This document shows positions 27,152 to 34,639 of a stretch of DNA of 64,000 nucleotides, one piece after another. This stretch comes from JACVRN01 sp036389255. GTDB taxonomy: Bacteria; Acidobacteriota; Blastocatellia; Pyrinomonadales; Pyrinomonadaceae. Both the position numbers and the translations under genes were made by a program. The notes beneath the pieces are model-generated. The model was not told where the DNA came from. It saw only the letters and a list, made by a program, of their open reading frames with translations, and made no database searches. Position 1 is the first letter of the stretch; the number at the start of each line of letters is the position of its first letter. The DNA lies in contig DASVQI010000024.1 of the NCBI GenBank assembly GCA_036389255.1, positions 248,001-312,000 on the forward strand, in the 5' to 3' direction.

Positions 27152-27979
27152 ATGCGGAGGCCCGTCATCTCTAAAAAAAGCTTTGCTCTTATCTTCGCCT
27201 GTGTGCTGGCTATGCTCTGCGCGCTGGCGCTCTTTTTCTTCTCGCGCCTGCAAAATGAGCGGGCTCTGGCCCGCAGCGCAGCCACGTCTAGCGCGCGCAT
27301 GGCGGGCTTTCCCAAGCAGTTCCTGTGGGCGTGGGAGAGGCCAGAGCAGTTGGAATTTATAGACACGCGTGAAGTCGGCGTGGCGTTTCTGTCCAAGACA
27401 ATCTACCTGCGCGAGGACAAGGTGATTGAGCGGCCACGTATGCAGCCGCTAAAGGTTCCGGCAGGCACTACGCTGATGGCTGTCGTGAGAATCGAGACGG
27501 TGCGCGACGGGCCGCCGCTTCTCTCGGATACACAACGCGCCAGTTTGACAGAAGCGCTCTTAGAAGCTTCTCGTGCGCCGAATGTCCGCGCGCTCCAGAT
27601 TGATTTCGATGCGCTGAAATCCGAGCGCGAATTTTACACGAAACTGCTGCGAGACTTGCGGCGGCAGTTGCCCGCAGAGATGCCGCTCTCAATCACTGCT
27701 CTGGCTTCATGGTGCATTGACGATAACTGGCTGGATGGCCTGCCTGTTGACGAGGCCGTGCCGATGCTGTTCCAGATGGGCATGGATGAAGAGCGCATCA
27801 GGAGCTATTTGAAGCAGGGCGGTGAGCTTCGCAGCCCTCTCTGTCGTTTGAGCAAGGGCGTTTCTACGGATGAGCCTGTCGAGTTGGCTTCGCAGGGCGT
27901 GACACGCACTTACATCTTTAACTCGAAAGCTTGGACTGAAGCCGCCGTGCGCCGCACCATTGAAAGGAATCGTAAATGA
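27152..27979 (+). CDS. Membrane-anchored DUF3142 protein
   Basis: A 275-residue protein from the ATG at 27152. An N-terminal hydrophobic segment (about residues 10-30) is a signal anchor. The DUF3142 core contains ALQIDFDALKSEREFY and then PLSITALASWC, reminiscent of TIM-barrel glycosidase-like strands. The function is unknown. Its stop overlaps the next start by 4 bases (ATGA), so the two proteins are probably made together. Confidence 0.8.
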   Translation: MRRPVISKKSFALIFACVLAMLCALALFFFSRLQNERALARSAATSSARMAGFPKQFLWAWERPEQLEFIDTREVGVAFLSKTIYLREDKVIERPRMQPLKVPAGTTLMAVVRIETVRDGPPLLSDTQRASLTEALLEASRAPNVRALQIDFDALKSEREFYTKLLRDLRRQLPAEMPLSITALASWCIDDNWLDGLPVDEAVPMLFQMGMDEERIRSYLKQGGELRSPLCRLSKGVSTDEPVELASQGVTRTYIFNSKAWTEAAVRRTIERNRK

Positions 27980-30282
27980 GAATCTCCCGGCTAAAGAGCC
28001 TGATTGTTATAGTAGCAATGCTGTCCGTGTTGCTTTCATCACAGCGCCCCGTTTACGCCTGCGGGCCGTTCGCAAGGGACGCCATCTTTACTTACGTCAA
28101 ACACCCGGATTTTCCACTCGAAGGCTTTGCGCGCGGGCGGCTCGGCGTGCTGCGCCCGGAATATGCGCGCTCGTATCTGTACGTGGCCTATCGCTACATG
28201 AACGGCATGGCGTTCAGCGCGGAGGAGCAGGCGGCGCTCGCAAGCCTTTGGAAGGAGCGCTTCGCCTATGGCTGGGAGGATAGCGTCGAAGACGGCAAGA
28301 CGAACTGGCTCGCCGCCAGAAAGAGAGTGAAAGGCGCCGGAGCAGAGCCCGGAATCGAAAGCTTCAGGCCCACCGGCAAAGAGCAGTACGATAGCTTTCT
28401 AAACTGTCCGAACGACGCTTTTGAAAGCGCCGCTCGCACGCTGGAAGAGCGCGTACGCCAGTTCGGCGCGGAGAGCGCTGAGGTAAAGGACTGGCTTCAG
28501 GCGCAGGACATGGTTTTTAGTAATTGCGGGAGCGGCGAGGCTATACCGGAGGCCGCGAACAGCTCCGCACCGCTTATACGCGCAGACAGAGCTTATCAAA
28601 TCGCCGCCGCAAAGTTTTACGCGATGAAGTTTGACGAAGCACGCGCTGATTTTGAAAGAATAGCTGCTGATTCATCTTCGCCTTGGCGTGAGACGGCCCG
28701 CCATCTAATCGCCCGCAGCCTGATACGCAAAGCCAGCCTTGGGGAAGACGCCAAGCGAAACGAGACTCTGGCTGAAGCGGAAACGCAGTTGAATAGAACT
28801 CTGGCGGATATAAAGCAGGGGCCGCTTCATGACTCGGCCGCGAGGCTGCTGAATCTGGTCAAGCTCAGGCTGCGTCCGGAAGACCGCCTGCGCGAGCTTT
28901 CCCACTCGCTCGTGAGAAGAGAGCCGAACCGCGACTTGAAGCAGGAGCTTTGGGATTACACGATTATTCTGGACAAATATCTGGGCGACGAGTCGGAGCC
29001 TGTTGACGAGAACGTAAAGAAGAACTTTGGCCAAGTTATCACAGACGATTTGAGCGACTGGCTGCGCACCTTTCAGGCCGACGAAAGGGCTTCTTACGAG
29101 CACGCGCTAGACCGTTGGCGAAAGACCGATTCGCAGGCTTGGCTCGTCGCCGCTCTGTCGAAGGCAAGCGCGGGTGACGCCGACGCACCGACTCTTATAG
29201 CAGCAGTGGACAAGCTGGGAGCTAACGCTCCGGCATACGCGACCGCTTCGTTTCATCTGATTCGGCTGCTCATGCAGTCCGGCGACCGCGCGGGCGCACG
29301 CAATCGTCTGGATTCAATCCTACAGAATCAATCATCGCTTCCGCCTTCGGCTGTCAATCAATTCTTGCACCAGCGCGTGCTGCTCTCAACGACGCTGGAA
29401 GAATTTCTAAGGTACGCGCAGAGACAGCCCGCAGCCTTCTCGTGGGGCGACGACGGCAGGGAGATTCCAATAGAGCAGAAGGATTTGAGCGCGGACGCCG
29501 AGCTAAAGCCGTTGGTCGGTCGAACGCTCTTTGATGTGGATTCCGTTCAGATTATGAATGATAGGCTGCCGCTTTCCCTCTTACAGGAGGCGGCAAGCAG
29601 CCGGTTGCTTCCCGACCACCTGCGAAGGCGCGTAGCTTTAGCCGCGTGGACGAGAGCCGTCATGCTCAATAACGAGGAGGCGGCGAAGGCCCTCGCGCCG
29701 GTTCTGGCGGCACTCGCGCCGGAGATGAAAGCGCTGCTCACGGAGTACGTGAGCGCCGCTAATCCGGCAAACGCCAAGGCGGTCGCGCTATATACGCTGC
29801 TGAAATTTCCCGGCACGCGCCCCTTCGTAGACGCCAGTGTTGGCCGCTTAACGCCGCTTAATCAGAGAGATATTTATAGAGACAACTGGTGGTGCGGCGA
29901 CGTGGCAAACACGGAAAGCTCGGGTGAGGAGAGCGAGAGCGGCACTGCTTCTACAAATAGTGGCGCGTCTAAGCCGGACGCGTTGCAGCTGGATTTCCTG
30001 ACGGGCGCGCAAAGTGATGCGGGCAAGAGGGAGCGAGCGCAGCTTTCATCACTCGGCTCCGGGCCGAATTATCTGGCGCGTGAAGCCGTAGAGTGGGCCA
30101 ATCGCATGCCGAACAACCCGCGCATCCCGGAAGCGCTTCACCTCGCGGTGATGGCTACGCGCTATAGCTGCGCCGACAAAGAAACCGGCCCGTTGTCCAG
30201 AGCCGCGTGGCAGCTTCTACACGGCCGCTACAAGAATACAGCGTGGGCTCGCAAGACCCCCTACTGGTTCAAAGGCTATTAA
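27976..30282 (+). CDS. Large secreted alpha-helical protein of unknown function
   Basis: A 768-residue protein with a Sec signal (about residues 1-28, cleavage near VYACG) followed by CGPF. The rest is rich in helical pairs like TPR/SEL1-type solenoids, without clear individual repeats. A late segment with many Ser/Glu residues separates the last 100 residues. It is coupled by ATGA to the DUF3142 gene, suggesting a shared envelope or extracellular task. I do not recognise the family by name. Confidence 0.75.
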   Translation: MRISRLKSLIVIVAMLSVLLSSQRPVYACGPFARDAIFTYVKHPDFPLEGFARGRLGVLRPEYARSYLYVAYRYMNGMAFSAEEQAALASLWKERFAYGWEDSVEDGKTNWLAARKRVKGAGAEPGIESFRPTGKEQYDSFLNCPNDAFESAARTLEERVRQFGAESAEVKDWLQAQDMVFSNCGSGEAIPEAANSSAPLIRADRAYQIAAAKFYAMKFDEARADFERIAADSSSPWRETARHLIARSLIRKASLGEDAKRNETLAEAETQLNRTLADIKQGPLHDSAARLLNLVKLRLRPEDRLRELSHSLVRREPNRDLKQELWDYTIILDKYLGDESEPVDENVKKNFGQVITDDLSDWLRTFQADERASYEHALDRWRKTDSQAWLVAALSKASAGDADAPTLIAAVDKLGANAPAYATASFHLIRLLMQSGDRAGARNRLDSILQNQSSLPPSAVNQFLHQRVLLSTTLEEFLRYAQRQPAAFSWGDDGREIPIEQKDLSADAELKPLVGRTLFDVDSVQIMNDRLPLSLLQEAASSRLLPDHLRRRVALAAWTRAVMLNNEEAAKALAPVLAALAPEMKALLTEYVSAANPANAKAVALYTLLKFPGTRPFVDASVGRLTPLNQRDIYRDNWWCGDVANTESSGEESESGTASTNSGASKPDALQLDFLTGAQSDAGKRERAQLSSLGSGPNYLAREAVEWANRMPNNPRIPEALHLAVMATRYSCADKETGPLSRAAWQLLHGRYKNTAWARKTPYWFKGY

Positions 30283-30285
30283 GAT

Positions 30286-30333
30286 AAGGCAGAAGTTATC
30301 CGTTCGTCGTTGCGGCGCTCTGACTTCTGCGTT
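30286..30333 (+). terminator. Hairpin after the secreted-protein gene with dispersed word
   Basis: AAGGCAGAAGT (30286-30296) pairs with ACTTCTGCGTT (30323-30333) with one mismatch, starting 4 bases after the stop. The 3' arm is part of the 25-base word shared with 10177-10201. Confidence 0.6.
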
Positions 30334-30384
30334 GCTTTGTTATAGACTGTTACAAATTCAAAAAGCGTCAAGGGGTAATCTTTC

Positions 30385-32475
30385 ATGTTGGAACACAAAC
30401 ACACGAATCGTCTCATCAACGAGACGAGTCCGTATCTGCTACAGCACGCGCACAATCCTGTTGACTGGTATCCGTGGGGCGAAGAGGCTCTGGCTAAGGC
30501 GCGGGCCGAGGACAAGCCCATACTTTTGAGCATAGGCTATTCGGCCTGCCACTGGTGCCACGTGATGGAGCGCGAGTCTTTCGAGAATGAAGAGATTGCC
30601 CGCTTGATGAACGACAACTTCATCAACATCAAGGTGGACAGAGAGGAGCGTCCAGACCTAGACCAGATTTACATGAACGCCGTGCAGTTGATGACGCGCC
30701 ACGGCGGCTGGCCCATGACCGTGTTTCTCACGCCCGAAGGAGTTCCCTTCTACGGAGGCACATATTTTCCTCCTGAAGACCGCTACAACATGCCGGGCTT
30801 TCCGCGAATTCTGATGGCCATATCGGAAGCTTACAGGACTCGGCCTGACGAAGTGACGGAGACTGCCGTCTCCATGCTTGGAGAGCTGCGCCGCATGGAC
30901 ATGGCGCGCGAATCCAGAGAAGCGATTTCAACAGAACTGCTAGACCGCTCATACAGCCAGCTTGCGCGAAGCTATGACCCGCGACACGGCGGCTTCGGGA
31001 GCGCGCCCAAGTTTCCCGCGCCCATGAATCTGGAATTTCTGCTGCGCGTCTTTTATCGAAGTGGCGACACGGAAGCCTTCGAGATGGTGGAGAACACCGC
31101 GCGACGCATGGCCGAAGGCGGCATGTACGACCAACTCGGCGGCGGCTTTCATCGCTATTCGACCGATGCGCAGTGGCTCGTCCCGCACTTTGAGAAGATG
31201 CTCTACGACAACGCGCTACTGTCCCGTCTATACCTGCACCTGTACCAGCAGACGGGCGAAGACTTTTATCGCCGCATCACGGAGGAGACGCTCGATTACG
31301 TCCTGCGAGAGATGACGGACGGGAGCGGCGGGTTCTATTCCACGCAGGACGCCGATTCCGAAGGCCACGAAGGAAAGTTCTTCGTGTGGACGCCGGAAGA
31401 GGTCAAGGAAATTCTGGGCCAAGAGGAGGCCGCGCTCTTTTGCTCGTACTACGACATCACGCCCGGCGGGAATTTTGAGGGCAAGAGCATCGCCAACGTC
31501 AACGACTCAGTTGAAGACGTAGCCAGAGAAGAGGGCGTCACCGTAGAGCGGCTTCGTGAAGTGCTTGAGCGCGGGCGAAAGATGCTCTTTGAAGCGCGCG
31601 AGCAGAGAATCAAACCCGGACGTGATGAGAAAATCCTGACGGCATGGAACGGCCTGATGCTCGCTGGCTTCGCAGAGGCTGGCGCTGTTCTTGAGCGAGC
31701 GGATTACACGGAAGCGGCAAGGCGCAATGCGCGTTTTGTGCTCGAAAATCTGAGGCGCGAAGGGCTGCTGCTCAGAACCTACAAGGACGGGCAGGCGAAA
31801 TTGAATGGCTACCTCGAAGACTACTCTTTCTTCGCGGACGGCCTGCTGATGCTGTATGAAGCGACGGGCGAGTTGGAGTGGCTGGAAGAGGCGCAAGCCA
31901 TCGTAGAGCGAATGGTAGAAGAGTTCTGGGACGAAGAGCAGGGCGGCTTTTACTACACCGGCCGCAGCCACGAAGAGTTGATTGTCCGCTCAAAGGATTA
32001 CTTCGACAACGCCACGCCGTCGGGCAATTCCGTGGCGGCAGACGTACTGCTGCGGCTTGGCGTACTTACGGCGCAGGAGGACTACACGCGCAAGGCCGTC
32101 ACCATCTTTCGCCTCATGCGGGACACAGTCGAGCGCTATCCTTCGGCTTTCGGGCGGCTGCTGTGCGCTATGGATTTTTACCTCTCTTCACCGAAAGAGA
32201 TAGCCATTATCGGCGCAGCCGATTCAGCCGACACACAGGCGCTCATGCGGGAAATCTGGAACCGCTATCTGCCGAACAAAGTCGTGGCGTTATCAAGCGG
32301 GCGGGACGAGCGCGCGGCTGAGCTTGTTCCTCTGCTGCGGGAGCGCACCGCATTGGAGGGACGCGCAACGGCCTACGTCTGCGAGCATTACGCGTGTCAG
32401 AGGCCCGTGAGTAAGCCTGAAGAGTTGGCGGCGCAGCTTCAAACCGGCTCGGCAAGAGAGGCAAGCGGCGATTAG
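30385..32475 (+). CDS. Thioredoxin-fold DUF255 protein (YyaL/SPATA20-like)
   Basis: A 696-residue cytoplasmic protein. The N-terminal thioredoxin-like domain (residues 1-170) has the CHWC motif at 55-58 in SACHWCHVMERESF. The long C-terminal part is an (alpha/alpha)6 toroid like N-acylglucosamine 2-epimerases (GGGFHRYSTDAQW, HFEKMLYDNA). This architecture matches the YyaL/spermatogenesis-associated protein 20 family, whose exact reaction is unsettled. AAGGGG precedes the ATG. Confidence 0.92.
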   Translation: MLEHKHTNRLINETSPYLLQHAHNPVDWYPWGEEALAKARAEDKPILLSIGYSACHWCHVMERESFENEEIARLMNDNFINIKVDREERPDLDQIYMNAVQLMTRHGGWPMTVFLTPEGVPFYGGTYFPPEDRYNMPGFPRILMAISEAYRTRPDEVTETAVSMLGELRRMDMARESREAISTELLDRSYSQLARSYDPRHGGFGSAPKFPAPMNLEFLLRVFYRSGDTEAFEMVENTARRMAEGGMYDQLGGGFHRYSTDAQWLVPHFEKMLYDNALLSRLYLHLYQQTGEDFYRRITEETLDYVLREMTDGSGGFYSTQDADSEGHEGKFFVWTPEEVKEILGQEEAALFCSYYDITPGGNFEGKSIANVNDSVEDVAREEGVTVERLREVLERGRKMLFEAREQRIKPGRDEKILTAWNGLMLAGFAEAGAVLERADYTEAARRNARFVLENLRREGLLLRTYKDGQAKLNGYLEDYSFFADGLLMLYEATGELEWLEEAQAIVERMVEEFWDEEQGGFYYTGRSHEELIVRSKDYFDNATPSGNSVAADVLLRLGVLTAQEDYTRKAVTIFRLMRDTVERYPSAFGRLLCAMDFYLSSPKEIAIIGAADSADTQALMREIWNRYLPNKVVALSSGRDERAAELVPLLRERTALEGRATAYVCEHYACQRPVSKPEELAAQLQTGSAREASGD

Positions 32476-32486
32476 CTGAGCTTGCT

Positions 32487-33440
32487 TTATGACAAATCGG
32501 CCTGTGCTTTTCGCAGGGCTTCCAGCAGCTCCTCTCCGTAGCGGGAGATTCTGGAAGCGCCAAGGCCGTAGATGGATTCCAGCGCATCGAGCGTCTCAGG
32601 CTTCTCCATAGCCAGATGCTCAAGCGTGCGGTCTTGGCAAATCATGTAGGCCGCCACCATCTCCCTGCCGGATTTCTCCAGCCGCCACATCTTCAATTCC
32701 TTCAATATACGACGCTCGTCTTCTGTGAGTGGCCGCGCCAGAGGCTGCGGAGCGCGACGCCTGCGCTCTTTCGAAGCCGGCTTATCCACGGCGGGCGCAA
32801 GCGTCGCAAAGCGAAGCGCGGCCTCAAGCTTTCCCTTCTCCGACAGTATTCGGGAAAGCTCGTCGTAAAGCTCAAGCGACATGCGCGCATCCATCGCCGC
32901 GTACTGAAGCTGCGCGCGAGTCAGTGGCCTACGCCGCCAGTTAGATTTCTGGTATCGCTTATCCAGCTCGATTCCGAAAAGATGCTCGCAGACACCTGCG
33001 AGGCTGTATGAAGGAAGCCGCAGCGCCGAGCGAGCCAGCCGCAAAGTGTCTACGAACCCGGCAGGTCTGAGGCCAGCGCCTCTGAGCATAGTCTCGTCAA
33101 AGCGCGCGTTGTGCGCCGCCATAGCCACGTCGGGCGACTCTATAAGCGGCCTGAGAGCTTCCACATCTACTTCCAAGAGGTCAATCACCAGAATCTCGCC
33201 CGTGCGCGAGGCAAGCTGCACGAGCGAGACGCACGAATGATTCTCTTTCGTGTCCCAGTAGGTTTCCGTATCCAGACCTATGACGCTCTCCTTCTGAAGC
33301 TCCTGAAGCGCGCGACGCGCCTCTGCCCCGTCCGTGATGACGCGATAGGCCGATTTGTCAGCTAGGGATTCTGCCCTGTCTTGCGGGTCGGATGCCACAG
33401 GAGAAGTCTTGAAAAAACGAAAGGCGCGCTGAAAGCTCAA
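32487..33440 (-). CDS. rnd: Ribonuclease D-type 3'-5' exonuclease with HRDC domain
   Basis: A 317-residue DEDD nuclease. D57-x-E59 in VIGLDTETYW starts the active site, AHNARFDETML gives the second Asp and YAAMDARMSL the Tyr-Asp of the DEDDy type. An HRDC domain follows at about residues 235-310. RNase D trims tRNA and other RNA 3' ends. The start at 33440 is TTG without a good ribosome-binding site; a GTG at 33398 is the alternative. E. coli RNase D has about 375 residues, so one HRDC repeat is missing here, as in many bacteria. Confidence 0.93.
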   Translation of the reverse strand: MSFQRAFRFFKTSPVASDPQDRAESLADKSAYRVITDGAEARRALQELQKESVIGLDTETYWDTKENHSCVSLVQLASRTGEILVIDLLEVDVEALRPLIESPDVAMAAHNARFDETMLRGAGLRPAGFVDTLRLARSALRLPSYSLAGVCEHLFGIELDKRYQKSNWRRRPLTRAQLQYAAMDARMSLELYDELSRILSEKGKLEAALRFATLAPAVDKPASKERRRRAPQPLARPLTEDERRILKELKMWRLEKSGREMVAAYMICQDRTLEHLAMEKPETLDALESIYGLGASRISRYGEELLEALRKAQADLS

Positions 33441-33467
33441 CGCGCCCTGAACTCGTTTTGGAACGAA

Positions 33468-33803
33468 CTACGGGCGGGTGTTGCCAGCGCCGGTGTTTCC
33501 GGAATTGCGGTTGTTCGCGTTGCCCGTGTTGCCGTTGGTGGCGTTACGGTTGTTCGCGTTGCCCGCGTTGCCATTACTCATGTTCGAGTTGTTGGAGTTG
33601 CTCATGTTGGCATTGCCGGTCGTAGTAGTATTCGTCGTTGTCGTTCCGGTCGTGCCTGGCGTTGTTGTGTTGGCTGTATTGGTTGTAGTGGTGGTGTTAG
33701 TGGTGGTATTAGTGTTCGTCATATTCGCGTTATCTCCACCGCCGCAGGCCGTCCAGAATGCAGCAGTGGCGAGCAAGGCAAGCAAAGCTAAGGTTCTTCG
33801 CAT
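33468..33803 (-). CDS. Small Asn/Thr-rich lipoprotein
   Basis: A 111-residue protein. The signal ends WTACGGG (Cys20). The mature chain is nearly pure Asn, Thr, Gly and Ser in short repeats (NTTTNTTTT, NAGNANNRN), hence disordered. AGGAG lies 9 bases before the ATG. It resembles the lipoprotein at 16948 in style only. Function unknown. Confidence 0.8.
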   Translation of the reverse strand: MRRTLALLALLATAAFWTACGGGDNANMTNTNTTTNTTTTTNTANTTTPGTTGTTTTNTTTTGNANMSNSNNSNMSNGNAGNANNRNATNGNTGNANNRNSGNTGAGNTRP

Positions 33804-34639
33804 CGAATTTTTCTCCTGTAACCCAGAGGGTAATTTTGCTAAGGAACTTGTGCGGAATTGACTCCCTGACGTGCGTCTTTAAGACGCTTTCCGCACCCGT
33901 TCGGTTAAAGTCCGAGCCTCAGCAAGCCTCTCGTCTTCCGTCGCTGCGACTCGTCCGACGGAAGATTCCAGCCTTGCGGGGCCTGTTAAGCTTAACAAGC
34001 GATAATTCGCCCGGCATGCGAGCCTCGAAGGCTCTAACACACACAGGCGCAAACTCTACTATGCGCGCAGCCTCATTAACATAGGGTCTCAAATAGTTCT
34101 TACGGCGCGCGCAGTGTAGCATTAGAACGGCTAGAAATACACGAAAAATTTTGAGTTCGCAAGCTCTAAGCCCATAAATCTTTAAGATATTAGGGCCACT
34201 CTCTTACCGCCATAAGCGTCGCCGCAAAAGCGCCTCGCCCCTCTCACAGTCCCGCAGAATCGCCTGCTGATTCAGCCGCCCGCGCCATTCTCTAGACGGG
34301 AAGCCGGAAGGGGGCGGAAAAGCGGCTTTTCGCTTCGGTAAAACCGCGCGAGAGTACCATAAAAACGGATTCCCGGAATAGAGCTAAATTCCGTACTTTC
34401 AACAAAAAAGCTTGACTCGAAAGGGGTTTGACAGGTATTGTAAGCCTACTGCCAAACATGTTTGGCAGTAGGCTTACAATGGCCAACCGTCTGCTGGTTT
34501 CACGTCGCTTCAGACCTTGCGAAACTCCTGTTAGAAACCGGACGATGATTTCCGGCATCCCCGGACTCAAATTCATCCTGACCCGCTCCCAAAATATATT
34601 TTGGGCACTGCTACAGCTTATAAGGAACGTCCATACCCC
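33804..34639. other. Long divergent intergenic region, 836 bases, with a 44-bp palindrome
   Basis: No convincing protein gene. The half nearest the lipoprotein (about 33860-34130) is GC-rich and has several short inverted pairs, for example CTTCCGTCG facing CGACGGAAG near 33933-33965 and TTAAGCTTAA near 33988, so a structured RNA is possible. I looked for RNase P, tmRNA and SRP landmarks and did not find them. The middle is AT-rich and the far end holds the palindrome at 34437. Confidence 0.5.
34437..34480. repeat. Perfect 44-bp palindrome with no spacer
   Basis: The left 22 bases (ending CCAAACA) are the exact reverse complement of the right 22 (starting TGTTTGG). No T-tract follows, and it lies 160 bases before the HD-GYP/GGDEF gene, so an operator or a recombination-derived structure is more likely than a terminator. 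Confidence 0.9.

Noticed and set aside
33468..33803. Tandem repeat or CRISPR-like array
   Set aside because: The repetitive DNA is the codon pattern of an Asn/Thr-rich lipoprotein with a proper signal peptide, without fixed repeats and spacers.
33919..34122. A 67-codon minus-strand frame in the long divergent gap
   Set aside because: No ribosome-binding site, no recognisable composition or motif, and it coincides with inverted pairs that suggest RNA structure.
33804..34300. tmRNA, RNase P RNA or SRP RNA
   Set aside because: The GTTAAAGTCCGAGCC stretch vaguely recalls RNase P P4, but the partner ACAGAA-type strand is missing, and no tmRNA ends or SRP loop are seen.
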